From positions 1 to 63,168 of the forward strand of contig CANKBG010000013.1 in the NCBI GenBank assembly GCA_947479935.1: a stretch of DNA of 63,168 nucleotides, written 5' to 3'. Position 1 is the stretch's first letter. The number at the start of each line of letters is the position of its first letter. A program made the position numbers and the translations under genes. This document shows positions 18,368 to 28,423 of the stretch, in pieces. Below the pieces are notes generated by a model. That model did not search any database. It saw only the letters and a program-made list of their open reading frames with translations, and was not told the origin of the DNA. The stretch comes from Comamonadaceae bacterium (GTDB lineage Bacteria; Pseudomonadota; Gammaproteobacteria; Burkholderiales; Burkholderiaceae_C).

Positions 18368-19132
18368 TTACTTTTGCAAAGGCTTCAAGACCTTTAACCA
18401 CTTGGTGGCAGGCAAGCCGAAGCGGCTTTCAATGATCTCCGCTTGCGCGAGCAAAACATCGCTTTTGGGACGAAGCGGCGTACGTTGCGCCAAGACCACT
18501 GTGTTGCCCTCTCGGGTGGGCTTAAAGGCCCACAAAGCGTCTTCACCAAATGCCTTTGCTATTTTGGCCAAGCTCTTTTCGTAGCTAGAAGTTCGACCAA
18601 ACAAGTTCACGGTCATGGTGCCCTCATCGGTCAACAGCGCGCGGCAGTTTTTGTAAAAATCAACGCTGTCTAAAACGGGGGCAGCGGCTTCATGGTCATA
18701 AAGGTCGACATGCAGAATGTCTACGGTACCTTGCCACTCATTTTTTTGAATTTCCTTGGCGGCATCGGCAATGATCACGCGCATGCGAGGGCCGTCTTCA
18801 GGCAATCTGAACCAACCACGACAAGCGTGCAATACGCCAGGATTTAATTCAATGGCGGTGCATGTCAATTGGAGTTTTTTATAACAAAACTTGGTCAGAC
18901 TGGCAGCACCCAATCCAAGTTGCATGGCATGACGACCTGCCACAGACGAACTTTTCAAAAACAACAAGCCCGCCATCATGCGTTGAATATATTCAAGATC
19001 TAAGTCAAACGGCGCTTTCAAGTTCATGGCCCCTTGAATCCAAGGTGTGCCCAAATGCAAATAGCGAGACTGCCCATTTTCCGAAAAATTCACTTCGGGT
19101 AATTCAATCGCTTTGTACTTTAGAAAGGTCAT
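18368..19132 (-). CDS. Spermidine-synthase-like methyltransferase-fold protein
   Basis: 254 aa with a Rossmann-type class I SAM/dcSAM fold: AMQLGLGAASLTKFCYKKL (motif I), CTAIELNPGV (acidic end of beta-2), RVIIADAAKE and VDILHVDLYDHEAAAP. It resembles the spermidine-synthase family (speE-like) but is shorter than a catalytic SpeE, and the aminopropyl-acceptor residues cannot be verified. In Comamonadaceae such genes are usually annotated spermidine synthase family. Its start ATG overlaps the tatD stop (ATGA), so the two are translationally coupled in the order lolC-lolD-tatD-this gene. Confidence 0.78.
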   Translation of the reverse strand: MTFLKYKAIELPEVNFSENGQSRYLHLGTPWIQGAMNLKAPFDLDLEYIQRMMAGLLFLKSSSVAGRHAMQLGLGAASLTKFCYKKLQLTCTAIELNPGVLHACRGWFRLPEDGPRMRVIIADAAKEIQKNEWQGTVDILHVDLYDHEAAAPVLDSVDFYKNCRALLTDEGTMTVNLFGRTSSYEKSLAKIAKAFGEDALWAFKPTREGNTVVLAQRTPLRPKSDVLLAQAEIIESRFGLPATKWLKVLKPLQK

Positions 19133-20004
19133 GCTGACTTGAAAAATTGAAGCTTTGGCAATACGCGCTTCGTGTTGATAACCGTAAGCTCAGCCAGAGC
19201 CGCTAAAGAGATGCCCCGCAGCTGAGCCAAGGCAGCACCCATTTGTGGCAATTCACTAGGCTCATTTCGGTTTTGCGCCGTAAGGCCTTCGCCGCATTGT
19301 CGTTGAGTTTGCGTTTTATAAAGCCAATGCGGCGGTATGTCGGGGGCATCCGTTTCAAGCACGATCGATGACGCAGGCAGCTCTGCGGCCAAGCGCCTAA
19401 GTTGCAAGGCGCGATCAAAGGTCATGGCGCCACCAAAGCCCAAAGCAAACCCCAGCTCAATTAACGATTGCGCTTGTTGAAAGCTGCCATTGAATGCATG
19501 AGCGATGCCGCCTTGCACTCTGACCCGTCTCAGGCCTCGCAACAATTCATCCGCCGATTTACGCACATGCAAAATAACGGGTAATTGGTACTTTTTTGCC
19601 AGCTTTAACTGTGCGTGGTAAAAAAATTCTTGCTTGTCGCGCATCTCCGGTTCACACAAAAGAGGCACAAAAAAATCCAATCCAATTTCACCCAAAGCCA
19701 CCAAACGCGGGTCGTTCAATTTCCCAGATGAATTCAATGCTTGTGCAGCCTGAATTGAATCTTCTAAAAGCACCAAGTCTTGTTCCAATGCTTGAGGCAC
19801 ATACAAGGGGTGAATGCCCAAGGCATAGGCCTGATCAAAATGCAAAGCCATGTTTTGAAGTGCCGCAAAGTCTTTGGCTTGTACAGAGGGCATAACACAC
19901 AAGCCCACACCCACAGACTGGGCTCGGGCCAACACTTCATATCGGTCTAATTCAAACTCTGGCGCATCCAAGTGGCAATGGCTGTCGATCCATTTCACGG
20001 TCAT
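19129..20004 (-). CDS. tatD: TatD-family metal-dependent hydrolase
   Basis: 291-aa TIM-barrel DNase/hydrolase. The metal ligands are visible: [12 protein letters not shown] at the N-terminus, a Glu in [24 protein letters not shown] and ETDAPDIPP. The family has 3'-5' exonuclease and DNA-repair roles. The start ATG 20004 overlaps the lolD stop by four bases and its stop overlaps the next gene by four, indicating tight coupling. Confidence 0.9.
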   Translation of the reverse strand: MTVKWIDSHCHLDAPEFELDRYEVLARAQSVGVGLCVMPSVQAKDFAALQNMALHFDQAYALGIHPLYVPQALEQDLVLLEDSIQAAQALNSSGKLNDPRLVALGEIGLDFFVPLLCEPEMRDKQEFFYHAQLKLAKKYQLPVILHVRKSADELLRGLRRVRVQGGIAHAFNGSFQQAQSLIELGFALGFGGAMTFDRALQLRRLAAELPASSIVLETDAPDIPPHWLYKTQTQRQCGEGLTAQNRNEPSELPQMGAALAQLRGISLAALAELTVINTKRVLPKLQFFKSA

Positions 20005-20690
20005 GGCAGCAACACGCCCCTGTCCAAACGCAGCACGCGGCTACAACGCGCGGCCAATTGCGGATCATGTGTCACCACCACAAAAGCTGTGCCTTGTTGT
20101 GCTGCCGTATTCAACATCAAATCAAACACGCTCTCTGCTGTGGCTCGGTCTAGGTTGCCTGTGGGTTCATCGGCCAACACACATGCGGGTTGAGTGGCCA
20201 TGGCACGCGCAATGGCCACACGCTGTCGCTCGCCACCTGAAAGTTCTGCAGGGCGATGTGTCGCCCGATCTTTCAAGCCTACTTGTGCCAAACACTTGAG
20301 CGCCACGGCCTGTGCTTCTGCATGAGAGTTGCGACGAATCCACAACGGCATGGCCACGTTTTCAAGGGCTGTAAATTCTGGCAGTAAATGGTGAAATTGA
20401 TAGACAAATCCCAACAACCTGTTTCGCCGATCGCCTTGCTCAGCAGCGCTGAGTTGAGACCAGTCTTGGCCTTGAAGCAAAACTTGACCCTGTGTGGGCT
20501 GATCGAGGCCGCCCATCAAATGCATCAAGGTGCTTTTGCCAGAACCTGAGGCGCCCACAATGGCCACGGTTTGGCCGGCTTGCACCGAGAGGTCGACACC
20601 TTCCAGCACGGACACATTCAAGCCACCTTCTTCAAAGCGCTTGTTCAAACTGCGAACTTCTAAAACGGGCTGAGTTGCAAGATTATTCAT
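20001..20690 (-). CDS. lolD: Lipoprotein-releasing ABC transporter ATPase
   Basis: 229-aa ABC ATPase that powers extraction of lipoproteins from the inner membrane. Walker [10 protein letters not shown], the signature [15 protein letters not shown], Walker [13 protein letters not shown] and the H-loop VVVTHD are intact. It overlaps the upstream permease gene by 8 bases. The lolC-lolD pairing makes LolD more likely than other members of the MacB-like ATPase group. Confidence 0.95.
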   Translation of the reverse strand: MNNLATQPVLEVRSLNKRFEEGGLNVSVLEGVDLSVQAGQTVAIVGASGSGKSTLMHLMGGLDQPTQGQVLLQGQDWSQLSAAEQGDRRNRLLGFVYQFHHLLPEFTALENVAMPLWIRRNSHAEAQAVALKCLAQVGLKDRATHRPAELSGGERQRVAIARAMATQPACVLADEPTGNLDRATAESVFDLMLNTAAQQGTAFVVVTHDPQLAARCSRVLRLDRGVLLP

Positions 20691-21960
20691 ATCGCAAAGC
20701 CTCCGCCGGATTGACTTGGCTTGCGCGCCAACTGGGGTACAAGGTGGCTACAAAAGACAACACCAAAGAAATGAGGACCACCGGCATGATGTCTGACATT
20801 TGTGGATCGCTGGGCATGCGGCTGATCAAATAAATGTCTTTGGGCAAAAAACTGGCTTGAAAAATTGTTTCAAGTGCAGGCACGATCACATCAATGTTGA
20901 AGGCTATCAGCAAGCCCAACAACAGACCGCCCAAGGTGCCTATCACGCCCACCATGGCGCCTTGCACCATGAACACGGCCATGATGCTTTTGGGGCTGGC
21001 GCCTATCGTTCTCAAAATAGCAATGTCTGCTCGCTTGTCCGTCACGGTCATGACCAAGGTACTGACCAAATTGAAAGCGGCCACAGCCACAATGAGGGTG
21101 AGAATGATGAACATCATGCGCTTCTCAACTTGAACTGCCGCAAACCAAGTGCGGTTTTGTTGAGTCCAATCTCGTATGGCCATGCCCATGGGCAATGCAG
21201 GCGCCAGCTCTCGCGCTACAGATCGCGCCTCATGCAAATCTTTGAGTTTCAGACGAATGCCAGTGGGGCCTTCAAGGCGAAAAATTTTGCTCGCATCTTG
21301 CACATGTAACATGACCAATGCGGCGTCGTATTCGTAGTGGCCTGAATTGAAAAGACCCACCACTTGCATTTGTTTCAGTCGGGGCAAAACACCTGCGGGA
21401 GTGACCTGCCCATTGGGGGTAATTAAGGTGACGGGGTCACCGATTCGAAGCCCCAATTGTCTGGCCAGGTCGACTCCTAAAACCACACCAAATTGACCTG
21501 GCACCAGAGCCTGGATGCCTGGAGCACCCGAATTTTTTCCGCCCATGCCGGCAGACAAATCGACCACTCCTGGCTCTAAAGCGGGGTCAATGCCACGCAT
21601 CAAAACGCCCTTCATGTCTTCGCCGCGGGCCAGCAAGGCTTGCGCCGATATAAAAGGCGCCGCACCAATCACTTGAGCATTGGCGCGCACCTGATGCAAG
21701 GTCCCGGCCAAGTCTTCTAAGGCGCCGCCATCTGCTGAAACAACTTCAATGTGTGACACCACGCTGAGCATGCGGTCACGAACTTCTTTTTGAAAGCCAT
21801 TCATCACGGACAAAACAATGACCAAGGCCGCCACACCTAGCCCGATTCCCAACATGGAAACACCTGATATGAATGAGATGAACCCATTGCGACGCGTGGC
21901 ACGGCCTGCGCGGGTATAGCGCCAACCTAAAACCAACTCGTAAGGTATTTCAAAACTCAT
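20683..21960 (-). CDS. lolC: Lipoprotein-releasing ABC transporter permease (LolC/LolE family)
   Basis: 425-aa inner-membrane protein. The N-terminal [18 protein letters not shown] motif leads into the first helix ([21 protein letters not shown]). A large periplasmic MacB-like domain runs from about residue 50 to 265, and three C-terminal helices begin at [20 protein letters not shown]. Only one permease gene is beside lolD, so the transporter is probably a LolF-like or LolC homodimer, or the second subunit lies elsewhere. The start ATG is at 21960. Confidence 0.93.
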   Translation of the reverse strand: MSFEIPYELVLGWRYTRAGRATRRNGFISFISGVSMLGIGLGVAALVIVLSVMNGFQKEVRDRMLSVVSHIEVVSADGGALEDLAGTLHQVRANAQVIGAAPFISAQALLARGEDMKGVLMRGIDPALEPGVVDLSAGMGGKNSGAPGIQALVPGQFGVVLGVDLARQLGLRIGDPVTLITPNGQVTPAGVLPRLKQMQVVGLFNSGHYEYDAALVMLHVQDASKIFRLEGPTGIRLKLKDLHEARSVARELAPALPMGMAIRDWTQQNRTWFAAVQVEKRMMFIILTLIVAVAAFNLVSTLVMTVTDKRADIAILRTIGASPKSIMAVFMVQGAMVGVIGTLGGLLLGLLIAFNIDVIVPALETIFQASFLPKDIYLISRMPSDPQMSDIMPVVLISLVLSFVATLYPSWRASQVNPAEALRYE

Positions 21961-22044
21961 TCAAATTACACTTTTCAAGGGTCACATCCAGTTCACTGGC
22001 CCGATTTTGCAAAGGGACATTGTGTCATCCCCGACAATACAGCC

Positions 22045-23001
22045 ATGAACGCCGGTTTTTCAGCATTTCCCCACGCCCCTTCAGCAACCGCCCAACACTG
22101 GGTGATTGCCTATGCCAGCAGCGGCAAGGCCGCCCTGAACGAAGCATTGGACACATTGTATTTGCCCAACTTGCAAAATTTGCTGCGCCAAATGGCGTGT
22201 GTTTCGCGATCATCCGTCCTGACACAGGGGGATGATGCATTTTTAATGCCGCACGAAAGTGCCTGCGAAATCTGGGGAATCCAGCCCACGTCAGGCGCAC
22301 AAGCGTGCATCACCCCTTGCCATTGGCAGGTGGGCATGAACGAAGTCATCATGCTCAATCCTGCTGAAATGGGTTTGAGCGAAGACGAATCCAAGCAATT
22401 GCTGGCAGCCATTCAACCCTACTTTCAAGAGGATGGCCTTGAGGTCGTCTACGAAAGCCCGCTGATCTGGCAAGCCAAAAGTCAGTTGTTTGAGGGCCTC
22501 CCTTTTGCATCACTCGACAGAGTGGTGGGCCAAAACGTCAAGCCTTGGATGCCCGATGCCAGCAAAGCCCCCCATGCCAAAAGTTTGCAACGCTTGCAAA
22601 GTGAAATGCAAATGCTGATGTACCAACACCCCGTGAACGACCAACGAAGCCTTGAAGGCCGGTGGACCTTGAATTCATTTTGGGTACATCGGAATTTAGA
22701 ACAATTGCACCCCCACCCCACGCCCATGCGTATTTCTTTAGATTTGCGAGACTCTGTGCAGGCCGCCAACGCCAATCAATGGCAGCAAACATGGCAACAT
22801 TTGGATGCCACCGTTTGTCGCCCATTGTTGGAAGCATTGGCAGCGCAGCAAACCATTTCAATCACCCTGTGTAGCGAAACTGCGTGGCAACATTACGAGC
22901 CACTGAAAGCAAGCTGGCTAACTGCCTTAAAGCGCGTCTTTCGACCGCTGACTGTCACCCAAGAACTGCGGGCACTGGCCGCTGGAGTTTCTGAGCCATG
23001 A
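22045..23001 (+). CDS. Conserved hypothetical protein coupled to recJ
   Basis: 318-aa soluble protein without signal peptide or membrane helix. I recognise it only as the conserved partner usually found directly upstream of recJ in Burkholderiales, sometimes annotated as a phosphoglycerate-mutase-like regulator. No catalytic motif of that family is evident to me. It is rich in Trp, His and Gln (for example WRAL-like ends, HPHPTPMRISLDLRDS, TISITLCSETAWQHYE). Its stop overlaps the recJ start (ATGA), so the two are coupled. It is divergent from lolC. Confidence 0.75.
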   Translation: MNAGFSAFPHAPSATAQHWVIAYASSGKAALNEALDTLYLPNLQNLLRQMACVSRSSVLTQGDDAFLMPHESACEIWGIQPTSGAQACITPCHWQVGMNEVIMLNPAEMGLSEDESKQLLAAIQPYFQEDGLEVVYESPLIWQAKSQLFEGLPFASLDRVVGQNVKPWMPDASKAPHAKSLQRLQSEMQMLMYQHPVNDQRSLEGRWTLNSFWVHRNLEQLHPHPTPMRISLDLRDSVQAANANQWQQTWQHLDATVCRPLLEALAAQQTISITLCSETAWQHYEPLKASWLTALKRVFRPLTVTQELRALAAGVSEP

Positions 23002-24713
23002 ATTTGCAAATTTTGACGCGTGATGTGCCACCACGAAGCGCCTGGACCCTAGAGCAAGCGGGCATTCACCCCCTTCTTTCTAGATTGTTTGCCGCGCGTG
23101 GCATTTTGAGTGCTGAAGAATTAGATGATGGCTTGGCCAAGCTACTGGCCCCCAGCACCCTAAAGGGCACACAAGCGGCCGCTGTTTTATTGGCCGATGC
23201 AATTGCCGCACACAAGCGCTTGTGCATCGTGGCTGACTACGATTGCGATGGTGCCACCGCTTGCGCCGTGGGTCTACGGGGCTTGCGCATGCTGGGCGCA
23301 GAACATGTGAGTTACATCGTGCCCGACCGCGTGGTGGACGGTTATGGTCTGACTTCACCCATCGCAAAAAGAGTGAAGCAATCGGGTGCCGATGTGCTGA
23401 TCACGGTGGACAACGGCATTGCCAGCATGGAAGGCGTGGCCGAGGCTCAAGCATTGGGGCTGCAAGTATTGGTCACAGACCATCATTTACCTGCAGCCAC
23501 CCTGCCCGCTGCTGAAGTGATTGTGAATCCGAATCAGCCGGGTTGCGAGTTTGAAAGCAAATCACTCGCTGGCGTGGGCGTGATGTTTTATGTGCTGCTG
23601 GCGCTTCGCGCTGAACTTCGGCAACGTGGTATTTTTTCTGCAGAAACTCAACCTAAATTGGATGCGTTGTTGCCCTTGGTGGCCTTAGGCACAGTGGCCG
23701 ATGTGGTGAAGCTTGACAACAACAATCGCCGCTTGGTGGCGCAAGGTTTAAAAAGAATTCGTGCCGGGCTCATGCCTTGTGGCATGTTGTCACTTTTTAA
23801 ATCAGCCGTCCGTGATTTCAAAGTTGCCACTACTTTTGATTTTGGTTTTGCACTGGGCCCCCGCATCAATGCCGCAGGCCGTTTGTCCGACATGACCTTG
23901 GGCATTGAATGCTTAAGTACAGACGATGTCTCGCGAGCCGACGAGTTGGCCAAACAACTCGACGCCATCAACCGCGAGCGCCGTGATATTGAAGGTGACA
24001 TGCGCCAGCAAGCCATGGAAATTGCTGAGTCATTGTTTGATGACAACGACGAACCGCCGCCTGCCATTTGCGTTTTTGACCCCGACTTTCACGAAGGTGT
24101 GGTGGGCATTGTGGCGTCGCGCATCAAGGACAAGTTTCATCGGCCTTGTTTTGTGTTTGCAGCCAGTAATGCACCCGGCAAAGAGCATGAACTCAAGGGT
24201 TCAGGTCGATCAATTCCAGGTTTTCATCTGCGCGATGCACTCGATTTAATGGCTAAGAAACACCCGCAAATATTGCGACGGTTTGGCGGACATGCCATGG
24301 CTGCGGGCTGCACCATTGAAGAAGAAAACCTCGAATTGTTTGAGTCTTGTTTCATGGAAGTGGCCGCACAACTTTTGTCGCCCGCCACCCTTCAGCGAAA
24401 GTTAGAAACCGACGGCCCTCTGGAAGCGCAATACCGACGCGTTGAATTCATCGATGTGATGCACAAAGAGGTTTGGGGGCAAGGATTTGCAGCCCCAGTT
24501 TTTAGCGAGGAAGTTGAGGTTGTCTCGCAACGCTTAGTAGGTGAAAAACATTTGGCACTGAAACTCAAGCACCAAGGGCAACCGGTAGATGGTATTTGGT
24601 TTGGCCGAATCGAACCCTTGCCAGCGCGTGTGAAGTTGGCTTTCAGATTAGATGTTGATGAATGGCAAGGTCAAAAGCGCGTGCGCTTTATGGTGGAAGC
24701 AGCAGAAATTTAA
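22998..24713 (+). CDS. recJ: Single-stranded-DNA-specific exonuclease RecJ
   Basis: 571-aa 5'-3' ssDNA exonuclease of the DHH family used in RecF-pathway and mismatch repair. Motifs: ADYDCDGATACAVG, ITVDNGIAS, LVTDHHLPA (DHH), the Arg-Ile-Asn-Ala-Ala-Gly-Arg motif in GPRINAAGRLSDM, and the DHHA1 glycine motif RRFGGHAMAAGCTIEE. A C-terminal OB-like domain follows. The start overlaps the preceding hypothetical gene. Confidence 0.96.
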   Translation: MNLQILTRDVPPRSAWTLEQAGIHPLLSRLFAARGILSAEELDDGLAKLLAPSTLKGTQAAAVLLADAIAAHKRLCIVADYDCDGATACAVGLRGLRMLGAEHVSYIVPDRVVDGYGLTSPIAKRVKQSGADVLITVDNGIASMEGVAEAQALGLQVLVTDHHLPAATLPAAEVIVNPNQPGCEFESKSLAGVGVMFYVLLALRAELRQRGIFSAETQPKLDALLPLVALGTVADVVKLDNNNRRLVAQGLKRIRAGLMPCGMLSLFKSAVRDFKVATTFDFGFALGPRINAAGRLSDMTLGIECLSTDDVSRADELAKQLDAINRERRDIEGDMRQQAMEIAESLFDDNDEPPPAICVFDPDFHEGVVGIVASRIKDKFHRPCFVFAASNAPGKEHELKGSGRSIPGFHLRDALDLMAKKHPQILRRFGGHAMAAGCTIEEENLELFESCFMEVAAQLLSPATLQRKLETDGPLEAQYRRVEFIDVMHKEVWGQGFAAPVFSEEVEVVSQRLVGEKHLALKLKHQGQPVDGIWFGRIEPLPARVKLAFRLDVDEWQGQKRVRFMVEAAEI

Positions 24714-24720
24714 AGCTCAG

Positions 24721-25203
24721 TTATCGCTTGCTTTGCAGCGCCTTGAATACCGAAGGTGATACCAAGCCTTCGACCTGTCCGCCCAACGTGGAAATTTCGC
24801 GAACCAAGGTGCTGCTGATGTGCTGCACCGATGCGCTGGTGTGCAAAAAGACCGTGTCTATTTCTGGCGCTAAATGGCGGTTCATGCCGGCCATTTGAGT
24901 TTCGTAGTCGTAATCTGTCACCGAACGTAAACCCCGCACAATGACACGACCGCTTTGGCTGTGAACAAAGTCGCACAGCAAGCCCGTGAAGGACACCACT
25001 GACACATTGCCCAAATCTTGTGTCACCTCTTGGGCCATGGCCATGCGTTCATCCAAGGTGAACATGGTTTTTTTGTGATGCGCAGCTGCGACGGCCACCA
25101 CCACTTTGCCAAACATTTGGGCAGCGCGATAGACCACATCCTCATGACCCAAGGTGATGGGGTCAAAAGTACCGGAATAAACAGCAATGACTGAGCGGCT
25201 CAT
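24721..25203 (-). CDS. coaD: Phosphopantetheine adenylyltransferase
   Basis: 160-aa nucleotidyltransferase that makes dephospho-CoA. YSGTFDPITLGHEDVVYRA carries the T/HxGH motif, VIVRGLRSVTDYDYE binds substrate, and SSTLVREI is the ISSTxVR motif. The chosen start is ATG 25203 (MSRSVIAVY); the longer open frame to 25284 runs into rsmD. It is convergent with recJ (7-base gap) and downstream of rsmD by 25 bases. Confidence 0.96.
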   Translation of the reverse strand: MSRSVIAVYSGTFDPITLGHEDVVYRAAQMFGKVVVAVAAAHHKKTMFTLDERMAMAQEVTQDLGNVSVVSFTGLLCDFVHSQSGRVIVRGLRSVTDYDYETQMAGMNRHLAPEIDTVFLHTSASVQHISSTLVREISTLGGQVEGLVSPSVFKALQSKR

Positions 25204-25228
25204 GGGGGCTCCTGATCGTTTAGAGGGA

Positions 25229-25840
25229 TTATCCCTCGGAAGTACTTGGGTGTGCAGGTTGCAGCAAATGGGCGTGAACGGCACCCGCTTTCAGGTATTT
25301 CACGCTTTGAAGACCACACGCCAACAAAGCTTCTGCGGTCCATTGAACAGGGGCCTCCAAATACACCCAACCTTCTGGCACCACAGCGTGGGCTGCAGAC
25401 TGAAGTGCTTTCTCAAAAAAAACAGCATCAAAAGGAGGGTCTAAAAAAACCACGTCTACAGTTTGGGGGGCCAAACGCTGCAAGGCCATCAGCGCTTCGC
25501 CTTTTTGAATTTGGACCGTATTGGCTGATAAGCGTTTTTGGGTTTCACCCAAAAGCAAAACCAATTGAGCATCTTGCTCAATCATCAAAACCGACTGTGC
25601 GCCACGCGAAGCGGCCTCAAAACCCAAAGCGCCCGTGCCTGCAAAGGCATCGACACAACGCCATCCCGTCAGGTCTTGGCCGAGCCAATTGAACAAAGTT
25701 TCACGCACACGATCAGGCGTAGGCCTTAAGCCCGGTTTGTCGATGACTTTAATTTTGCTGCGCTTCCATTGACCCCCAATGATTCGCAACTCGTGCGAAG
25801 GGGATCCGGTAGCAGTCTTTGGAACTTGTTTGGTGCGCAT
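25229..25840 (-). CDS. rsmD: 16S rRNA (guanine-966-N2)-methyltransferase
   Basis: 203-aa SAM-dependent methyltransferase. IIGGQWKRSKIKV leads into the RPTPDRVRETLFNWL motif that marks RsmD. Motif I is VDAFAGTGALGFEAASRGA, and the N6/N2-MTase catalytic motif is VVFLDPPFDA. The start is ATG 25840 (MRTKQV); an upstream in-frame ATG (25915) lacks homology. It is co-directional with coaD and divergent from ftsY, the usual betaproteobacterial layout. Confidence 0.95.
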   Translation of the reverse strand: MRTKQVPKTATGSPSHELRIIGGQWKRSKIKVIDKPGLRPTPDRVRETLFNWLGQDLTGWRCVDAFAGTGALGFEAASRGAQSVLMIEQDAQLVLLLGETQKRLSANTVQIQKGEALMALQRLAPQTVDVVFLDPPFDAVFFEKALQSAAHAVVPEGWVYLEAPVQWTAEALLACGLQSVKYLKAGAVHAHLLQPAHPSTSEG

Positions 25841-25972
25841 AGGCTGAAGCTTAACGCCTTGACAGACTCGCCCTTTACTTGGATCAAAAAAAGTCAGGTT
25901 TGCCCCATCCATCAAAAGTTTTGAGTCACATCTGAGATTTTCATAGAATAGCCACTTAGCGACTGTCCATTT

Positions 25973-26968
25973 ATGTTTCGATTCTTCCGTTCATCACCCA
26001 AACCAACCCCAGCTGACGCCCTAGCCCCGCGCTCTAAATCGGCCGTCAGCGTGGATGCGCCAGCAGCGACTCGTCAATCTTGGCTCAGCAAGCTCAAAGC
26101 CGGTCTGCGCAAAACCGGTGGCAGCATTGCTTCCGTTTTCACGGGCACCCAAATTGACGATGCCCTTTACGAAGAATTGGAAACCGCCTTGCTCATGGCA
26201 GACGCTGGCGTGAAGGCCACAGAGCACTTACTGAAAGATTTAAAAGTGCGCGTGAAAGAAGCCAAGGCCACCGAGCCTTCAGCGGTCAAAGGCTTGCTCA
26301 TTGAGGCCATCGCAGACTTGCTCATGCCTTTGCAAAAACAACTTCAGATTGGCGAGCAAAAGCCCATGGTCATCATGGTGGCGGGCGTGAATGGCGCCGG
26401 CAAGACCACCTCCATTGGCAAACTCACACACCACTTGGCCGACCAAGGCGCCAGCGTGCTATTGGCGGCAGCAGACACCTTTCGAGCCGCTGCAAGAGAA
26501 CAGTTGGCCGTCTGGGCCAACCGCAACACCGTTGAGATCATTAGCCAAGAAGGTGCCGACCCTGCAGCCGTCAGCTTTGATGCCGTAGCTGCAGGCAAAG
26601 CCCGTGGCCGCGATGTGGTGTTGGTTGATACAGCGGGTCGTTTGCCCACACAACTTCATCTGATGGAAGAGTTGAAAAAAATGAAACGCGTGGTGCAAAA
26701 AGCTGACGCTACCGCACCGCATGAAGTGCTTCTTGTGATCGATGGCAACACCGGCCAAAACGCCTTGACGCAAGTGAAGGCCTTCGATGAAGCCTTGGGC
26801 TTAACAGGACTCATTGTGACCAAGTTGGACGGTACTGCCAAAGGCGGTGTGCTCTGCGCCATTGCGCGGGAAAGAGCCATTCCAGTTTATTTCATTGGGG
26901 TAGGCGAGCAACTCGACGACTTGCAATCCTTCGATGCCCGCGAATTTGCAGAAGCATTGCTCAACTAG
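25973..26968 (+). CDS. ftsY: Signal recognition particle receptor FtsY
   Basis: 331-aa SRP GTPase docking ribosome-SRP complexes at the inner membrane. The N domain is at about residues 30-115. The G domain shows GVNGAGKTTSIGKL (G1), DTFRAAAREQL, DTAGRLPTQ (G3) and TKLDGTAKGG (G4). The acidic A domain seen in E. coli is short here: the N-terminus is basic and proline-rich, as in many betaproteobacteria. It is divergent from rsmD. Confidence 0.97.
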   Translation: MFRFFRSSPKPTPADALAPRSKSAVSVDAPAATRQSWLSKLKAGLRKTGGSIASVFTGTQIDDALYEELETALLMADAGVKATEHLLKDLKVRVKEAKATEPSAVKGLLIEAIADLLMPLQKQLQIGEQKPMVIMVAGVNGAGKTTSIGKLTHHLADQGASVLLAAADTFRAAAREQLAVWANRNTVEIISQEGADPAAVSFDAVAAGKARGRDVVLVDTAGRLPTQLHLMEELKKMKRVVQKADATAPHEVLLVIDGNTGQNALTQVKAFDEALGLTGLIVTKLDGTAKGGVLCAIARERAIPVYFIGVGEQLDDLQSFDAREFAEALLN

Positions 26969-26971
26969 ACC

Positions 26972-26995
26972 TTTTTGAACTCAGGCGTTCAAAAA
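26972..26995. terminator. Possible AT-rich bidirectional hairpin after ftsY
   Basis: TTTTTGAAC and GTTCAAAAA form a perfect 9-base inverted repeat with a 6-base loop. It lies three bases after the ftsY stop and runs into the 3' end of the convergent oxidase gene. The stem is GC-poor, so termination efficiency is doubtful. Confidence 0.4.
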
Positions 26996-28281
26996 CGCTC
27001 TGGCTTGAAAGGATGAGGGTCAATGCTGGTGGCCTCACCGCTCATGAGTTCAGAAAGCAACACACCGGTGCCCGGCCCCGTACTGAACCCAATGTGTTGG
27101 TGACCAAACGCCAACCAAAGCCCAGGACAATTTGGCATTTCACCTATCACAGGACGACTGTCTGGGGTGGTGGGGCGCGAGCCCAACCAATTAGAATTCT
27201 CCATGGTTTCTTTCAAAGCCAGGACGCGCCTCACGGCATTTTCCGCATTCTCCAATTGATTTAAATTGGGCTTTGAATCTCGGTCTGCCAGCTCTATTCC
27301 TGTGGTCAATCGAAACATGCTTTCACCCTGATCATTTTGCATGGGCGATAAAACATAAGCACTGGCCATGTCATAAATCGGTCGATCTAAGCCAACGCCA
27401 GGCGCAGGCTTGAAATGACGATGGTAGCCTCGTTCAAATCCCATATGAACTTTCAAAGTGCTTGGCAACTGGCTGTCTTTGAGCAAAGTTTCAGACCAAG
27501 GCCCCATGGCCACCACCAAGTTGGGGGCCCAATGTACCTTGCCATCTTGATTGCGCCATTGCCAGCCCACAGGTTGCTGTGAAATAGCCTTTGCTTCATC
27601 GATTCGAATTTCACCCCCTGCTCGCACAAATTCTTGCGCATAAGCTTTCACCACAGCGCCAGGATTGTCAACTGAAGCCGCATCTTTGATCCAAATGGCA
27701 TGGCTGAAAATGGGCGCCAAATGTGGCTCAAGCATTTGCAACTCATTGGCGTTCAACACTTCAGTGGCCACAGAAAATTCTTTCAGAATTTCTCTTGAAA
27801 ATGCACTGCCTGCAAACGCTGTTTCATGGGGATAAAGCCACAGCCAACCAGTGTCTCGCCATCTATGTTGCAAGTACATATGTGAACTGGCCTGCGCAGT
27901 CCATGCCTTGTGTGTGGCAGAGGACAACTGGATCAAAGCGTCCAAAGCACGGGTGGTAACTTCAAAAGAAGAGTGCTTTGAATGCCAAAGAAAACGCCAC
28001 ATCCATTGCCATTGCGCTAAAGCACTGGCTCTGACTTGGAGACTTGGCCCTGAATTCAAAAGCAGGGAAGGCAGACTTTGTAAAAACCCAGGCCGATTGA
28101 AGGGCAGCAAAGAACTGCGAGACAACACACCCGCGTTGCCTGATGAAGTTTCTTCGCCAGGCGCGCGTCTGTCTATCAAAGTCACGCGCCATCCTTTGGA
28201 CTGCAAGGCCAAGGCACAAGACACACCGACCATGCCTGCACCCAAGACCGTCACCTGACGACTGTTTTCAAAAAGATTCAT
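26989..28281 (-). CDS. FAD-dependent oxidoreductase, D-amino-acid dehydrogenase-like
   Basis: 430-aa DadA/DAO-family flavoprotein. The N-terminal dinucleotide motif VTVLGAGMVGVSCALALQSK runs into EETSSGNAGVLS. A C-terminal FAD contact is at GLWLAFGHQHIGFSTGPGTG. It would oxidatively deaminate a D-amino acid or related amine and pass electrons to quinone. The residues that determine substrate cannot be assigned. It begins divergently from the sulfatase-maturation gene at 28424 and ends convergently with ftsY. Confidence 0.87.
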   Translation of the reverse strand: MNLFENSRQVTVLGAGMVGVSCALALQSKGWRVTLIDRRAPGEETSSGNAGVLSRSSLLPFNRPGFLQSLPSLLLNSGPSLQVRASALAQWQWMWRFLWHSKHSSFEVTTRALDALIQLSSATHKAWTAQASSHMYLQHRWRDTGWLWLYPHETAFAGSAFSREILKEFSVATEVLNANELQMLEPHLAPIFSHAIWIKDAASVDNPGAVVKAYAQEFVRAGGEIRIDEAKAISQQPVGWQWRNQDGKVHWAPNLVVAMGPWSETLLKDSQLPSTLKVHMGFERGYHRHFKPAPGVGLDRPIYDMASAYVLSPMQNDQGESMFRLTTGIELADRDSKPNLNQLENAENAVRRVLALKETMENSNWLGSRPTTPDSRPVIGEMPNCPGLWLAFGHQHIGFSTGPGTGVLLSELMSGEATSIDPHPFKPERF

Positions 28282-28423
28282 GGGCTTATTTTGCTAGAAA
28301 ACCCTTTATTTGTTTTTTCTGATTGAGTCACTAAATATTCACCCAACGGTTTACTTCAGGCCTCTTGCACCTTATAGTCCATCGCACTTCAAGTACACCG
28401 ACTGGTTCAACCCACTAAACGCG

